A DNA stretch of 64,000 bases from Pelagicoccus sp. SDUM812005 (GTDB taxonomy: Bacteria; Verrucomicrobiota; Verrucomicrobiia; Opitutales; Opitutaceae): positions 186,001-250,000 of the forward strand of contig NZ_JARXIA010000008.1 in assembly GCF_031127875.1 (NCBI RefSeq), written 5' to 3'. Each line of letters begins with the position of its first letter. Positions within the stretch are counted from its first letter, which is position 1. The position numbers were made by a program, and so were the translations under genes. The notes beneath the pieces are model-generated. The model saw nothing but the letters and a program-made list of their open reading frames with translations, was not told the origin of the DNA and ran no database searches. Shown one piece after another: positions 57,389 to 64,000 of this stretch.

Positions 57389-58426
57389 TCAATGCTGCAG
57401 GCCGCGCACCCTCGTTTCGATGCGGAGCAGCTTGTCGGCGGCAGTGATGTAGAGGGTGGTGCCTTGGGGGCCGCCGAAAGCGCAGTTGGCGAGGCGTCCA
57501 TCGGTGTGGAGGTAGCCAATCAGTTCACCATCGGGTTTAATGATGTAGACGCCGCCGGGGCCGGTGGTCCAGATGGTGCCGCGTTCGTCGATGGCCATGC
57601 CGTCGCAGCCGCCCTTGCGGGTGTCGCTGCGGTAGACGGTGGCATCGAAGAGGAGACTTGGGGATCCAGTGGGATTGCCTTGGCTGTCCAAGGGGAAGGC
57701 GTGCACGGCCGGGGAACGACCGTCGGAGCTGGCGATGTAGAGGGTGTCGCCGTCGGGAGAGAGGCCGATCCCGTTGGGATAGGGGATGGAGTCGATGAGC
57801 TGGTGCACGCTGCCGTCGCGGTCGAGTCGGTAGACGTAGTGGGTGTCGATCGCGCGTTGCCGTTCGCGAGGCAGTCCGTAGGGCGGGTCGGTGAAGAAGA
57901 GGGCTCCGCTGGCGGAGTAGACGAGATCGTTGGGGCTGTAGAAGCGACGCTCGCCGAAGCGGTCGACGAGCGGGATGAAGGTTTGCTCGGCTTCGTCGAG
58001 GAGGGCGATTTGCTGGTTGCCGTGTTGGCAGAGAACGAGTTGTCCCTCGGGTGAAAAGGCGAGTCCGTTGGCTCCGGGCGAAGCGATGCCTTCGGGCTTC
58101 ATCTCCGCGTGGCCGCTGGGCTGGAGGAAAATGGATACGCCCTCTGCCTCGGTCCAGCGATAGGCGGTGTTTTCCGGAACGTCGGTGAAGAGGAGGCGGG
58201 AGCGTTTCGAGTCCCAGACGGGCCCCTCCGACCAGCGGAACCCTGTGGCGAGGATCTCCAGCTGGGCATCGGGGGCGATTAGTTCGTCGAGCTCCGGAGA
58301 GTAGCGTTCGATGTGGCCCTGAGCCTGGAAGGGAGCCGTGAAGGATTGGATCGGCTCCGCGGAAACGAGGGTTCCGAGGGCTAGGGCCAGGGAGCAGAAG
58401 GGGCGTATGGCGGGCATGGGGCTCAT
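57389..58426 (-). CDS. SMP-30/gluconolactonase family protein
   Basis: The 345-residue protein has a signal peptide (LALALGTLVSA) and a six-bladed beta-propeller: FRWSEGPVWDSKRSRLLFTDVP with the first metal Glu, SPNDLVYSASGALFFTDPPYGL, YPNGIGLSPDGDTLYI, and GGCDGMAIDERGTIWTTGPGGVYI. These fit SMP-30 lactonases, which open sugar lactones using one divalent metal. A periplasmic lactonase near a GMC sugar dehydrogenase suggests a joint path, but the link is inference. An ATG at 58417 is a possible start. Confidence 0.92.
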   Translation of the reverse strand: MSPMPAIRPFCSLALALGTLVSAEPIQSFTAPFQAQGHIERYSPELDELIAPDAQLEILATGFRWSEGPVWDSKRSRLLFTDVPENTAYRWTEAEGVSIFLQPSGHAEMKPEGIASPGANGLAFSPEGQLVLCQHGNQQIALLDEAEQTFIPLVDRFGERRFYSPNDLVYSASGALFFTDPPYGLPRERQRAIDTHYVYRLDRDGSVHQLIDSIPYPNGIGLSPDGDTLYIASSDGRSPAVHAFPLDSQGNPTGSPSLLFDATVYRSDTRKGGCDGMAIDERGTIWTTGPGGVYIIKPDGELIGYLHTDGRLANCAFGGPQGTTLYITAADKLLRIETRVRGLQH

Positions 58427-58433
58427 GGGCGTG

Positions 58434-58790
58434 TTAGTTTTGGGAGGCCTTTTTCGCCAGTTCGTCGCGTAGGGTGCGAGCGTTCAGCTGGTTGGAACGA
58501 TAGGCGACGTCGAAGAGGTCGCCGAGCAGGGGGATGGAGCCGACGAGGAGGTCGAGAAGCTGGCGACCGATCATGAGCAGGAGCTTGCTTTTTGGGATGC
58601 CGTGCCGCCAGCCGAGGAAGAGGAAGTAGAAGAGGGGCAAGGCGGTGAGGGTGTCGCCGGCGCCGGGGACGAGCCCGATCAAGGCGTCCCAGCCGAGCTT
58701 GATTTGAGTTCCGGGAATGCGGAAGGCCGCGTCCATAAGGGTCGCGATGCGATCGGCGATTTGCAGGTCTTTTTCGAGTTGGGTGGGCAT
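58434..58790 (-). CDS. DUF4112 family membrane protein
   Basis: The 118-residue protein has the domain signature LMDAAFRIPGTQIKLGWDALIGLVPGAGDTLTALP, then two or three short hydrophobic segments (LPLFYFLFLGW and LLDLLVGSIPLLGDLFDVAY). The function of the family is unknown. The ATG at 58790 gives the usual start. It lies seven bases from the lactonase gene on the same strand. Confidence 0.9.
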   Translation of the reverse strand: MPTQLEKDLQIADRIATLMDAAFRIPGTQIKLGWDALIGLVPGAGDTLTALPLFYFLFLGWRHGIPKSKLLLMIGRQLLDLLVGSIPLLGDLFDVAYRSNQLNARTLRDELAKKASQN

Positions 58791-58905
58791 GGGGCGTCGA
58801 GCACCGAAAACTAGTTGGTTTCCGACGATTGGCAACGCGGAATGGCGGGACTGGATGTCACGCAGGTGGTTGACTTTGTTTATGGGGTGGGAGTTGAATA
58901 ACTGT

Positions 58906-59313
58906 ATGGTTAACGAAGATGTTTTGGATGCGGTTTTTCATGCTTTGGCGGATGCCACGCGGCGGGGGATTTTGAGGATGGTGGCGGAGGGGAGTCCGAG
59001 CGTGGGGGAGCTGGGCGAGCCTTTCGCGATGTCGGCGCCGGCTATTTCCAAGCATTTGAAGGTTCTGGAACGGGCCGGCCTGCTGACGCGGGTCAAGGAG
59101 GGAAAGGTGAATCGCTTTCGTTTGAATCCGGAGCTGCTGGAGGAAGCGGGCGTTTTTGTGGCGGAGTTGTCAGGCCTTTGGCAGCGTCGTGCGGAGGCGG
59201 AGCGTGGGTCGGCTGCGAGCGAGGAGGCGCGAGGTGGATCTGGGCTGGAGCCAGAGAGCGCTGGGAGAAAGCCGACGGAATCCGACGAGGTTTTGGAGGA
59301 CTACCTTTTGTAG
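58906..59313 (+). CDS. ArsR family transcriptional regulator
   Basis: The 135-residue protein has a winged helix-turn-helix: DAVFHALADATRRGILRMVAEGSPSVGELGEPFAMSAPAISKHLKVLERAGLLTRVKEGKVNRFRLNP. No metal-binding Cys pair is seen in the alpha-3 or alpha-5 positions, so it may sense something other than a metal. The C-terminal 40 residues are polar and disordered. The SRPBCC partner gene often found beside this subtype is absent. Confidence 0.92.
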   Translation: MVNEDVLDAVFHALADATRRGILRMVAEGSPSVGELGEPFAMSAPAISKHLKVLERAGLLTRVKEGKVNRFRLNPELLEEAGVFVAELSGLWQRRAEAERGSAASEEARGGSGLEPESAGRKPTESDEVLEDYLL

Positions 59314-59364
59314 TCTGGCCGGGCTCGCCTAGGGAGCGTGAAGTGAGCTATTCGGCTTTGCTTA

Positions 59365-59814
59365 TCAGCCTTGGCGGGACGGTAGAGGCGTTGGCTGGCA
59401 GCGAGCGGAACGGGTAAAGGTTTCGAGCGTGCTTTCGGTGAGGAAGTCGACGAGTTGCTGGTCGAGGTCGAGCAGCTTGTAATGGAGGGGGCAGGGAGCC
59501 TCGGAATCGCAGGCTCCGGTGCCGAAGGGGCAGGCGATAGGGTCGCCGACCTTTTCGAAGGTGGAGACGATGTCCAGCAGGCTGATCGCGGCGGGGCTCT
59601 TGGCGAGCCAGTAGCCGCCTTTGGGCCCGGGGGCTCCGTCCACGAGGCCGGCTTGGGAGAGGGTGACGAGGAGCTTGGCGACGATGGGTTGCGGCAATTG
59701 GCGCTGGGTGGCGATGTCTCGGGAACTGAGACGAGTGGCCCCGCCGTCGTAGACTTCGGCGAGGTAGCTGATCGCCATGATGGCGTGCTGTGCGGTCTTG
59801 CCGTACTTGAGCAT
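59365..59814 (-). CDS. Rrf2 family regulator with Fe-S cysteines
   Basis: The 149-residue protein starts with MLKYGKTAQHAIMAISYLAEVYDGG, has the winged-helix recognition segment LSSRDIATQRQLPQPIVAKLLVTL and GPKGGYWLAKSP, then the cysteine triplet Cys-x6-Cys-x5-Cys in CPFGTGACDSEAPCPLH. Such a triplet binds an iron-sulfur cluster in IscR, NsrR and RirA, so redox, NO or iron sensing is likely. ATG at 59814 is preferred over an upstream TTG. The divergent yecH gene may be its target. Confidence 0.92.
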   Translation of the reverse strand: MLKYGKTAQHAIMAISYLAEVYDGGATRLSSRDIATQRQLPQPIVAKLLVTLSQAGLVDGAPGPKGGYWLAKSPAAISLLDIVSTFEKVGDPIACPFGTGACDSEAPCPLHYKLLDLDQQLVDFLTESTLETFTRSARCQPTPLPSRQG

Positions 59815-60004
59815 GGGCGTCTTTTTTCGCTTAGGAAGCGGAGCGGGGGCGACCGATTCGGGGGTGGCGATCGAATCCAAGGGGGCCGAGGGAGTGTTTT
59901 TGCTGTCCCATCACGAAGCTATCATGCGGGCGTTTTTATTAAAAACAATACAAAAAGGTAATTATATATTGAAAGAGTCCCGGTTCTTCGAATAGTTCGT
60001 GCCA

Positions 60005-60268
60005 ATGAGCAAGTTTGTAGATTTGAGAAAGCCGGACATCCACGCCCACGAGATCCTCGAGATGATGATCCGCGCGGGGAAGACATATTCGAACGAGAGC
60101 CTTTCGGCCGCGGTAGTGGAGGAGTTTGGCGAGGACGCCACCTTCCACACCTGTTCAGGGCATGGATTGGATCCCTACGACATCGTGCAGCACCTTTGGG
60201 CGAAGGGGAAGTTCACCGGCGATCCGGACGCCTTCGTTTTCGAGGCGGGCAATCGCTGCGACCACTAG
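60005..60268 (+). CDS. yecH: YecH family metal-binding protein
   Basis: The 87-residue protein is rich in His and Cys, with the family blocks DIHAHEILEMMIRAGKTYS, ATFHTCSGHGLDP and the C-terminal NRCDH. A metal, perhaps iron or zinc, is probably bound. It is divergent from the Fe-S regulator gene, 190 bases away, and the AT-rich stretch 59940-59970 fits a promoter. The ATG at 60005 is preferred to a GTG six bases before. Confidence 0.9.
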   Translation: MSKFVDLRKPDIHAHEILEMMIRAGKTYSNESLSAAVVEEFGEDATFHTCSGHGLDPYDIVQHLWAKGKFTGDPDAFVFEAGNRCDH

Positions 60269-60298
60269 CGGCCGCAACGGGCGGTATCGGGCAGTTGC

Positions 60299-61225
60299 CT
60301 AGCTGGCGACGTTGACGAGTTTCGTGTAGACCTCGAGGTAGCGGGACTGGGCCTTTTGTACGATCTCGGGCGGGAGCTCGGGGCCGGGGGCGGTCTTGTT
60401 CCAGTCCTTGAGGGTCTCCAGGTAGTCGCGGATGATTTGCTTGTCGAAGCTGGCTGGGCTGGAGCCAACCTGGTACTCGGCCGCGTCCCAATAGCGGGAG
60501 GAGTCGGGGGTGAGCACTTCGTCGATGAGATAGATGGTGCCGTCTTCGTCGGTGCCGAACTCGAACTTGGTGTCGGCGAGGATGATGCCGGCTTGGGCGG
60601 CGAGCTTGCTGCCGAAGTCGTAGAGCTCGAGGCTGATGGCCTTGACCTTGTCGAAGACCTCTTGGCCGACGATGGCAGCGGCTTCGCTTGGGGTGACGGG
60701 CATGTCGTGGCCTTCGCTGGCTTTGGTGGTGGGGGTAAAGATGGGCTCGGGCAGCTTGGAGGCGAGCTGCAGGCCTTCGGGCAAGGAGATGCCGCAAACG
60801 GTGCGGTCTTTCTTGTAGGATTCCCAGCCGGAGCCGGCGATGTAGCCGCGCACGACGCACTCGATCTCGAGGGGCTTGAGCTTGCGCACGGCCATGGAGC
60901 GGAGTTGGGAGTCGCGGGAGAGCTTGAGGGTGTCGCGGAGGATTTCTTCCTCGTTGGGGATGATGTGGTTGGGGGCGATGCCTTTGGTTTGCTCGAACCA
61001 GAAGTGGCTGAGCTGGGTGAGGATGAGGCCGCGGCCGGGGATGCCGCCGGGGAGCACGACGTCGAAGGCGGAGATGCGGTCGGTGGCGACCAGCAGCACG
61101 GAGTCGTTGAGGTCGTAGATCTCGCGCACCTTGCCGGAGGCGATCTTGGGCGCGTCGATCGTCTCGACGAGGTCGCGCACGGGCTCGGTTGGGAGGGCTG
61201 CTTTTAGGTCTTCGCCAGAAATCAT
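60299..61225 (-). CDS. purC: SAICAR synthetase
   Basis: PurC joins aspartate to CAIR in de novo purine synthesis, with ATP. The 308-residue enzyme has KIASGKVREIYDL with the ATP-binding loop, LLVATDRISAFDVVLPGGIPGRG, IECVVRGYIAGSGW and the final FGTDEDGTIYLIDEVLTPDSSRYW. It is of the longer type of about 300 residues found in many bacteria and in yeast. Confidence 0.97.
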   Translation of the reverse strand: MISGEDLKAALPTEPVRDLVETIDAPKIASGKVREIYDLNDSVLLVATDRISAFDVVLPGGIPGRGLILTQLSHFWFEQTKGIAPNHIIPNEEEILRDTLKLSRDSQLRSMAVRKLKPLEIECVVRGYIAGSGWESYKKDRTVCGISLPEGLQLASKLPEPIFTPTTKASEGHDMPVTPSEAAAIVGQEVFDKVKAISLELYDFGSKLAAQAGIILADTKFEFGTDEDGTIYLIDEVLTPDSSRYWDAAEYQVGSSPASFDKQIIRDYLETLKDWNKTAPGPELPPEIVQKAQSRYLEVYTKLVNVAS

Positions 61226-61307
61226 GCGGGGACTGTAGCGGGCGGCCTTTCGGAGGAAAGGATTTTGTGCGCGGGAGTTTTTGGAGGGACGCGAGCGAGG
61301 TTGCGGT

Positions 61308-61823
61308 CTAGGCGTCGAGGATGGTTTGCCAGTAGCCGACGTCGAGCCATTTGCCGAACTTGCGGCCGACCTCGCGGTAGTGGGCGACCTTTTGCATGCC
61401 GAATTTTTGGTGGAGGGCTTCGCTGGCGGGGTTGGGCAGGGTGACTCCGCCGATGGCGACGTGGACGTTCTTGGCGCGGAGGGTTTGGAGGAGCTCTTGG
61501 TAGAGCAGGCTGCCGAGCCCGCGGCCGGTGGCGTCGGGAGCGAGGTAGACGGAGACTTCAGCGGTACGGCGGTAGGCGGCCCGGGGGTGCCATGGGGAGG
61601 CGTAGGCGTAGCCGGAGACTTGCCCGTCCTCCTCGGCGACGAGCCAGGGGAGGTTGCAGGAGCGGACCTTGGCGATGCGGGCCCCGATCTCGGCGCCTTC
61701 GATGGGCGTTTCTTCGAAGGTGACGACCGTCTTTTCGATGTAGTGGTTGTAGATGGCGGCGATGGCGTGGCTGTCGCGATCGGTGGCGGGACGGATTTGA
61801 GCGGTGGGGTTGCTATGGGTCAT
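61308..61823 (-). CDS. GNAT family N-acetyltransferase
   Basis: The 171-residue enzyme resembles phosphinothricin/methionine sulfone acetyltransferases: IRPATDRDSHAIAAIYNHYIEKTVVTFEETP, EVSVYLAPDATGRGLGSLLYQELL with the acetyl-CoA loop RGxGxG-like, NPASEALHQKFGMQKVAHYREVGRKFGKWLDVGYW. It probably acetylates an amino acid analogue. It follows the MCP/PilJ-like gene by 20 bases on the same strand. Confidence 0.92.
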   Translation of the reverse strand: MTHSNPTAQIRPATDRDSHAIAAIYNHYIEKTVVTFEETPIEGAEIGARIAKVRSCNLPWLVAEEDGQVSGYAYASPWHPRAAYRRTAEVSVYLAPDATGRGLGSLLYQELLQTLRAKNVHVAIGGVTLPNPASEALHQKFGMQKVAHYREVGRKFGKWLDVGYWQTILDA

Positions 61824-61843
61824 GGGGGTGGGGCGAAGGGAAT

Positions 61844-62539
61844 CTATTTGTTGTGCACCAGTTTTTCGTAGAGGACGACTGCTTTGTTCATCTCGGTGAG
61901 GACGGTTTCGTTCTTTTGGGTAGCCGCTTCGAAGTCGTTTTCCTCGATGCTTGCGATGAAGGAGTCCCAGCTTGTCTGGGCCTGCTGAAGCTGCCCGGTG
62001 ATGGACGGGGTATTGAGCGGGCAGCTCTGCAGTTCGCGCAGGCTCGATTCGAAGAGCTGCTTGAGGGCGGATTGCTCGTCGGAGCTGGTTTGGTCTCCGG
62101 AGAGTTTGGCGGCGAGAGCGAGCTTCATGTAGCGTTGGGAGAGCATGCGTTGGCGGCCGGCTTTGTTGATGATGGAGGTGAGGCTGTCCATCTCTCGAAG
62201 AATCTCGCGCAGGCCTTCGATGCGGTTGAGCGAGGCTTCGCTGATGTCCATGATTTGGGAGGCGACCGCTTCGAAGGCGAAGGCTTCGCTGGAGTCGGTG
62301 CGGCTGCGCACGGCGATGACGCTGGCGTTCATGGAGACCATCTTGGCCATCTTGGCGGAGCGCTCGATTTCTGCGATGAGGGTTTCGAGGCGCTTGGAGA
62401 GGGATTCGGTTCGTGTATCGAGCAGCTGCATGGCGAGGCGTTTGTGGCATGTCTCTAGCAGCGCTCGCGCCGGATGGGGGACGGAGGGTGGCTTCGCAGT
62501 TTTTTGACGGGTGAAGCCGAAGCTATCGATTTCGTTCAT
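61844..62539 (-). CDS. Soluble protein with MCP-type hairpin and PilJ/NIT-like motif
   Basis: The 231-residue protein has no membrane segment. Residues 55-115 look like the tip of a chemoreceptor hairpin: NASVIAVRSRTDSSEAFAFE and VASQIMDISEAS align with [20 protein letters not shown] and EVRNLAQRSA. Next comes INKAGRQRMLSQRYMKLALA (124-143), the signature of PilJ/NIT sensor helices that bind nitrate in NarX-like proteins. The usual order is sensor first, receptor tip last; here it is reversed and cytoplasmic. Residues from 150 on are helical. The ATG at 62539 fits. Two copies of a 12-bp palindrome lie 100 and 200 bases upstream. Confidence 0.7.
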   Translation of the reverse strand: MNEIDSFGFTRQKTAKPPSVPHPARALLETCHKRLAMQLLDTRTESLSKRLETLIAEIERSAKMAKMVSMNASVIAVRSRTDSSEAFAFEAVASQIMDISEASLNRIEGLREILREMDSLTSIINKAGRQRMLSQRYMKLALAAKLSGDQTSSDEQSALKQLFESSLRELQSCPLNTPSITGQLQQAQTSWDSFIASIEENDFEAATQKNETVLTEMNKAVVLYEKLVHNK

Positions 62540-62639
62540 GCAAAGGAACGATTGCAGGACCGCTGGGGAGAGCTTTTTAAGCCTGCAGGTCAAAGGCAGG
62601 CCTCCGGCGAAGGAGAGGAAACGGGTGCGCCGTTTTGAT

Positions 62640-62651
62640 ATCAACGTTGAT
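62640..62651. promoter_or_regulatory. Palindromic operator-like site 1
   Basis: ATCAACGTTGAT is a perfect 12-bp palindrome with a central CG, the form of LacI-family operators. It is identical to the copy 98 bases to the right; the flanks match in inverted orientation to give 15 shared bases. Confidence 0.6.
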
Positions 62652-62737
62652 GCTCAGATTGCGCGAGCGGGGCGTCCGCGGTTCCGTGGGGACCCAGGAG
62701 CTGCAGGCAGCGGGGCGGAGGGGCGTGCGCTTTTGTC

Positions 62738-62749
62738 ATCAACGTTGAT
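62738..62749. promoter_or_regulatory. Palindromic operator-like site 2
   Basis: This is the second exact copy of ATCAACGTTGAT. Two sites about nine helical turns apart would suit looping by a tetrameric LacI-type repressor. No LacI-type gene is in the window. Confidence 0.6.
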
Positions 62750-62791
62750 ATGTTTATTGCACGGGTGGAGCGAGGGTGTGAGTGGGTGGTT

Positions 62792-62845
62792 GGGGCGCGG
62801 GCGAGAGGGGCGCGGGCGAGAGGGGCGCGGGCGAGAGGGGCGCGG
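62792..62845. repeat. 15-base tandem repeat, 3.6 copies
   Basis: The unit GGGGCGCGGGCGAGA repeats exactly three times (62792-62836) followed by nine bases of a fourth. It is a GC-rich minisatellite in non-coding sequence. Confidence 0.85.
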
Positions 62846-63065
62846 ATGGGTTTGGGAGCCTTTTTTGGTTCATCGCCCTTTTGCGGGGAGACTTTCTCGA
62901 TTGTAGATGGGTTGGCGCTCGTGCCACGCTGTCATGCAGGACATTGGAGCAGGGATCTGCGGCACGTCGCAAGCAGCTTTCGCTCTTTGAGCTTCGTCTC
63001 CCACGGCCACGGCCCTACGGGGAGATGGCAATCCCACTGCTTTTGGTGATGAACCTTTTTGGGGG

Positions 63066-64000
63066 CTACTGGTAGAGGGGGGGGAGGAGGGAGGCGTAGG
63101 GGGGCTCGGCGAGCTTGAGGCCGGAGGCGAAGGTGGCTTTTTCGAGTTGCTTCTGCGGGGTGTCGCCGCCGGGGAGGGTGTAGACGAGTATGGGGGCGTA
63201 GGGGGTGAGCTTTTGGCCGGGCTGGATGCGGTCGATGTTGCCGGTGAGGGCGTTTACGCTCCAGAGGTTGGCTTTGGGGTTGGTCTCTTTGAGGAGATCG
63301 GGCTTGCCGTCCGCGAGCACGTATCCGGCTAGCTGATACTGTCCGTTGGCGGCGTTTTGGTAGAGCTTGGAGAGGGCTGCGATTTCTTTGCGGGGGAGTT
63401 CGCCGAGCTCTTTTTTGGCGAGGATGCTGATGTCGGGCGAGGGGACGGTTTGCTCGATGATGGAGAGCCAGAGGCGTTGGTTTTCTTCGCCGCTGGGGAG
63501 CTTGTCGAGCTGGGCGGCGTGCTTCTTGAGGCTGGGGCTGAGGGCGAGTCCCCATTTCCAGGGGTGGAGTTGGGCGAACTGGATGAATTGTTGTTGCCAG
63601 TAGACGCGGAAGGCGGGGCTGAGCTGGCTTTGCTTTTCGAGGTCGGCGAGCTGGTCTAGGATGGCGAGGCGGTTGGCTCCGGCGAGGAGGTGGCTGAGGG
63701 TGTTGGAGATGGAGCGTTGGTAGTATTCGGATTCTGGTGACAGGGTGGATGGCTTATAGAAGAAGCCCCAGAAGGAGCCGTCGGCGCGGCTGATGAACTG
63801 GATTTCGCGGGGGCTGGGCTCGGGGTTTCCGAATTCGTCGAAGCCGCGGACCTTGAAGCTGAAGGCGACGCTGGATTCGTTTTCTTGGGAGTCGGACTTG
63901 GAGATGGGTTCGACGAGGTAGATGCGGTATTCGTTTTGGGGCTCGGCGGAGCCTTCGAAGTATTGAACGGTGGATTGGTAAACGTTGGCGAAGCTTTCGA
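63066..64000 (-). CDS. Unknown protein, N-terminus cut off by the window edge
   Basis: An uninterrupted minus-strand frame runs from the window edge to the TAG at 63066, giving the last 310 residues. The visible start region has a fibronectin-like strand pattern (YRIYLVEPISKSDSQENESS and VAFSFKVRGFDEFGNPEPSP), then a helical middle with many Leu, Gln and Glu, and a final ITALTG-like beta part (SVNALTGNIDRIQPGQKLTPYAPILVYTLPGG). I do not recognise the family. Codons end in C far more than in neighbouring genes, which supports real coding in this frame. Confidence 0.7.
   Translation of the reverse strand, partial: ESFANVYQSTVQYFEGSAEPQNEYRIYLVEPISKSDSQENESSVAFSFKVRGFDEFGNPEPSPREIQFISRADGSFWGFFYKPSTLSPESEYYQRSISNTLSHLLAGANRLAILDQLADLEKQSQLSPAFRVYWQQQFIQFAQLHPWKWGLALSPSLKKHAAQLDKLPSGEENQRLWLSIIEQTVPSPDISILAKKELGELPRKEIAALSKLYQNAANGQYQLAGYVLADGKPDLLKETNPKANLWSVNALTGNIDRIQPGQKLTPYAPILVYTLPGGDTPQKQLEKATFASGLKLAEPPYASLLPPLYQ

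Larger units (their letters stand above)
62540..63065. promoter_or_regulatory. Regulatory gap with paired palindromes and a tandem repeat
   Basis: This 526-base gap holds no convincing gene. It contains two identical palindromes at 62640 and 62738, a 15-base tandem repeat at 62792-62845, and GC-rich spacer. The palindromes lie before the MCP/PilJ-like gene on the minus strand and are likely operators; the right part may be the downstream end of the unknown gene on the right edge. Confidence 0.5.

Noticed and set aside
62792-62845. CRISPR-like array
   Set aside because: The copies are directly adjacent with no spacers, so it is a simple tandem repeat.

Overview
The window looks like chromosomal DNA of a Gram-negative, heterotrophic member of the Verrucomicrobiota, most like the marine Opitutae (Pelagicoccus/Puniceicoccaceae type). 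This is inferred from the character of RecA, the ATP synthase operon, MetX and the sugar-related genes; no search was run. Outer-membrane-type lipoproteins, a periplasmic-domain YidC, TRAP-type proteins and an O-antigen-type ABC exporter all fit a two-membrane cell. About 60 genes are packed densely. I saw no rRNA, tRNA, prophage, insertion sequence or CRISPR array.

Layout. 1-5 kb: glutamate synthase large subunit (3' end cut by the window edge) and a monothiol-like glutaredoxin. 5-12.6 kb: recA, mnmE, mnmG, a PhoB/PhoR pair and trmB. mnmG contains a perfect parS-type 16-bp palindrome, and a degenerate copy lies in the end of phoR, which suggests the centromere/origin side of the chromosome. 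12.6-19.7 kb: a small AT-hook/membrane protein and the complete atpBEFHAGDC operon with terminator. 19.7-27.4 kb: a surface-polysaccharide locus (Wzm, Wzt with C-terminal sugar-binding domain, a methyltransferase with a coiled-coil tail, and three glycosyltransferase genes). 27.5-32.5 kb: metW, a degenerate H-NOX-like gene, metX, and an ECF sigma/anti-sigma pair. 32.5-37.7 kb: an ammonium transporter, a TatT lipoprotein with its TRAP substrate-binding protein, and a HAF-repeat exported protein. 37.8-41.1 kb: yebC, yidC, rnpA, rpmH, genes often found near the origin. 41.3-44.9 kb: a metal-binding ABC receptor, alkaline phosphatase and a GH5 lipoprotein.

45.2-50.3 kb is the most unusual part: five tightly coupled same-strand genes for a ketosynthase III, a short-chain dehydrogenase/epimerase, a metallo-beta-lactamase-fold hydrolase, an ATP-grasp ligase and an acyltransferase-like protein. 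Together they look like a compact pathway that builds, reduces, hydrolyses and ligates an acyl product. I do not know a described pathway with this exact set.

50.4-55.5 kb: a GH1 glycosidase, an SGNH esterase with a GxDLY N-terminal domain, and a GMC oxidoreductase with an iron-sulfur-type cysteine triplet plus its Tat-signal small subunit. 55.7-64 kb: an ion exchanger, MarC, SMP-30 lactonase, DUF4112, ArsR and Rrf2 regulators, YecH, purC, a GNAT acetyltransferase, a soluble protein joining an MCP-like hairpin to a PilJ/NIT-like motif behind two identical palindromes, and a partial unknown protein at the right edge.
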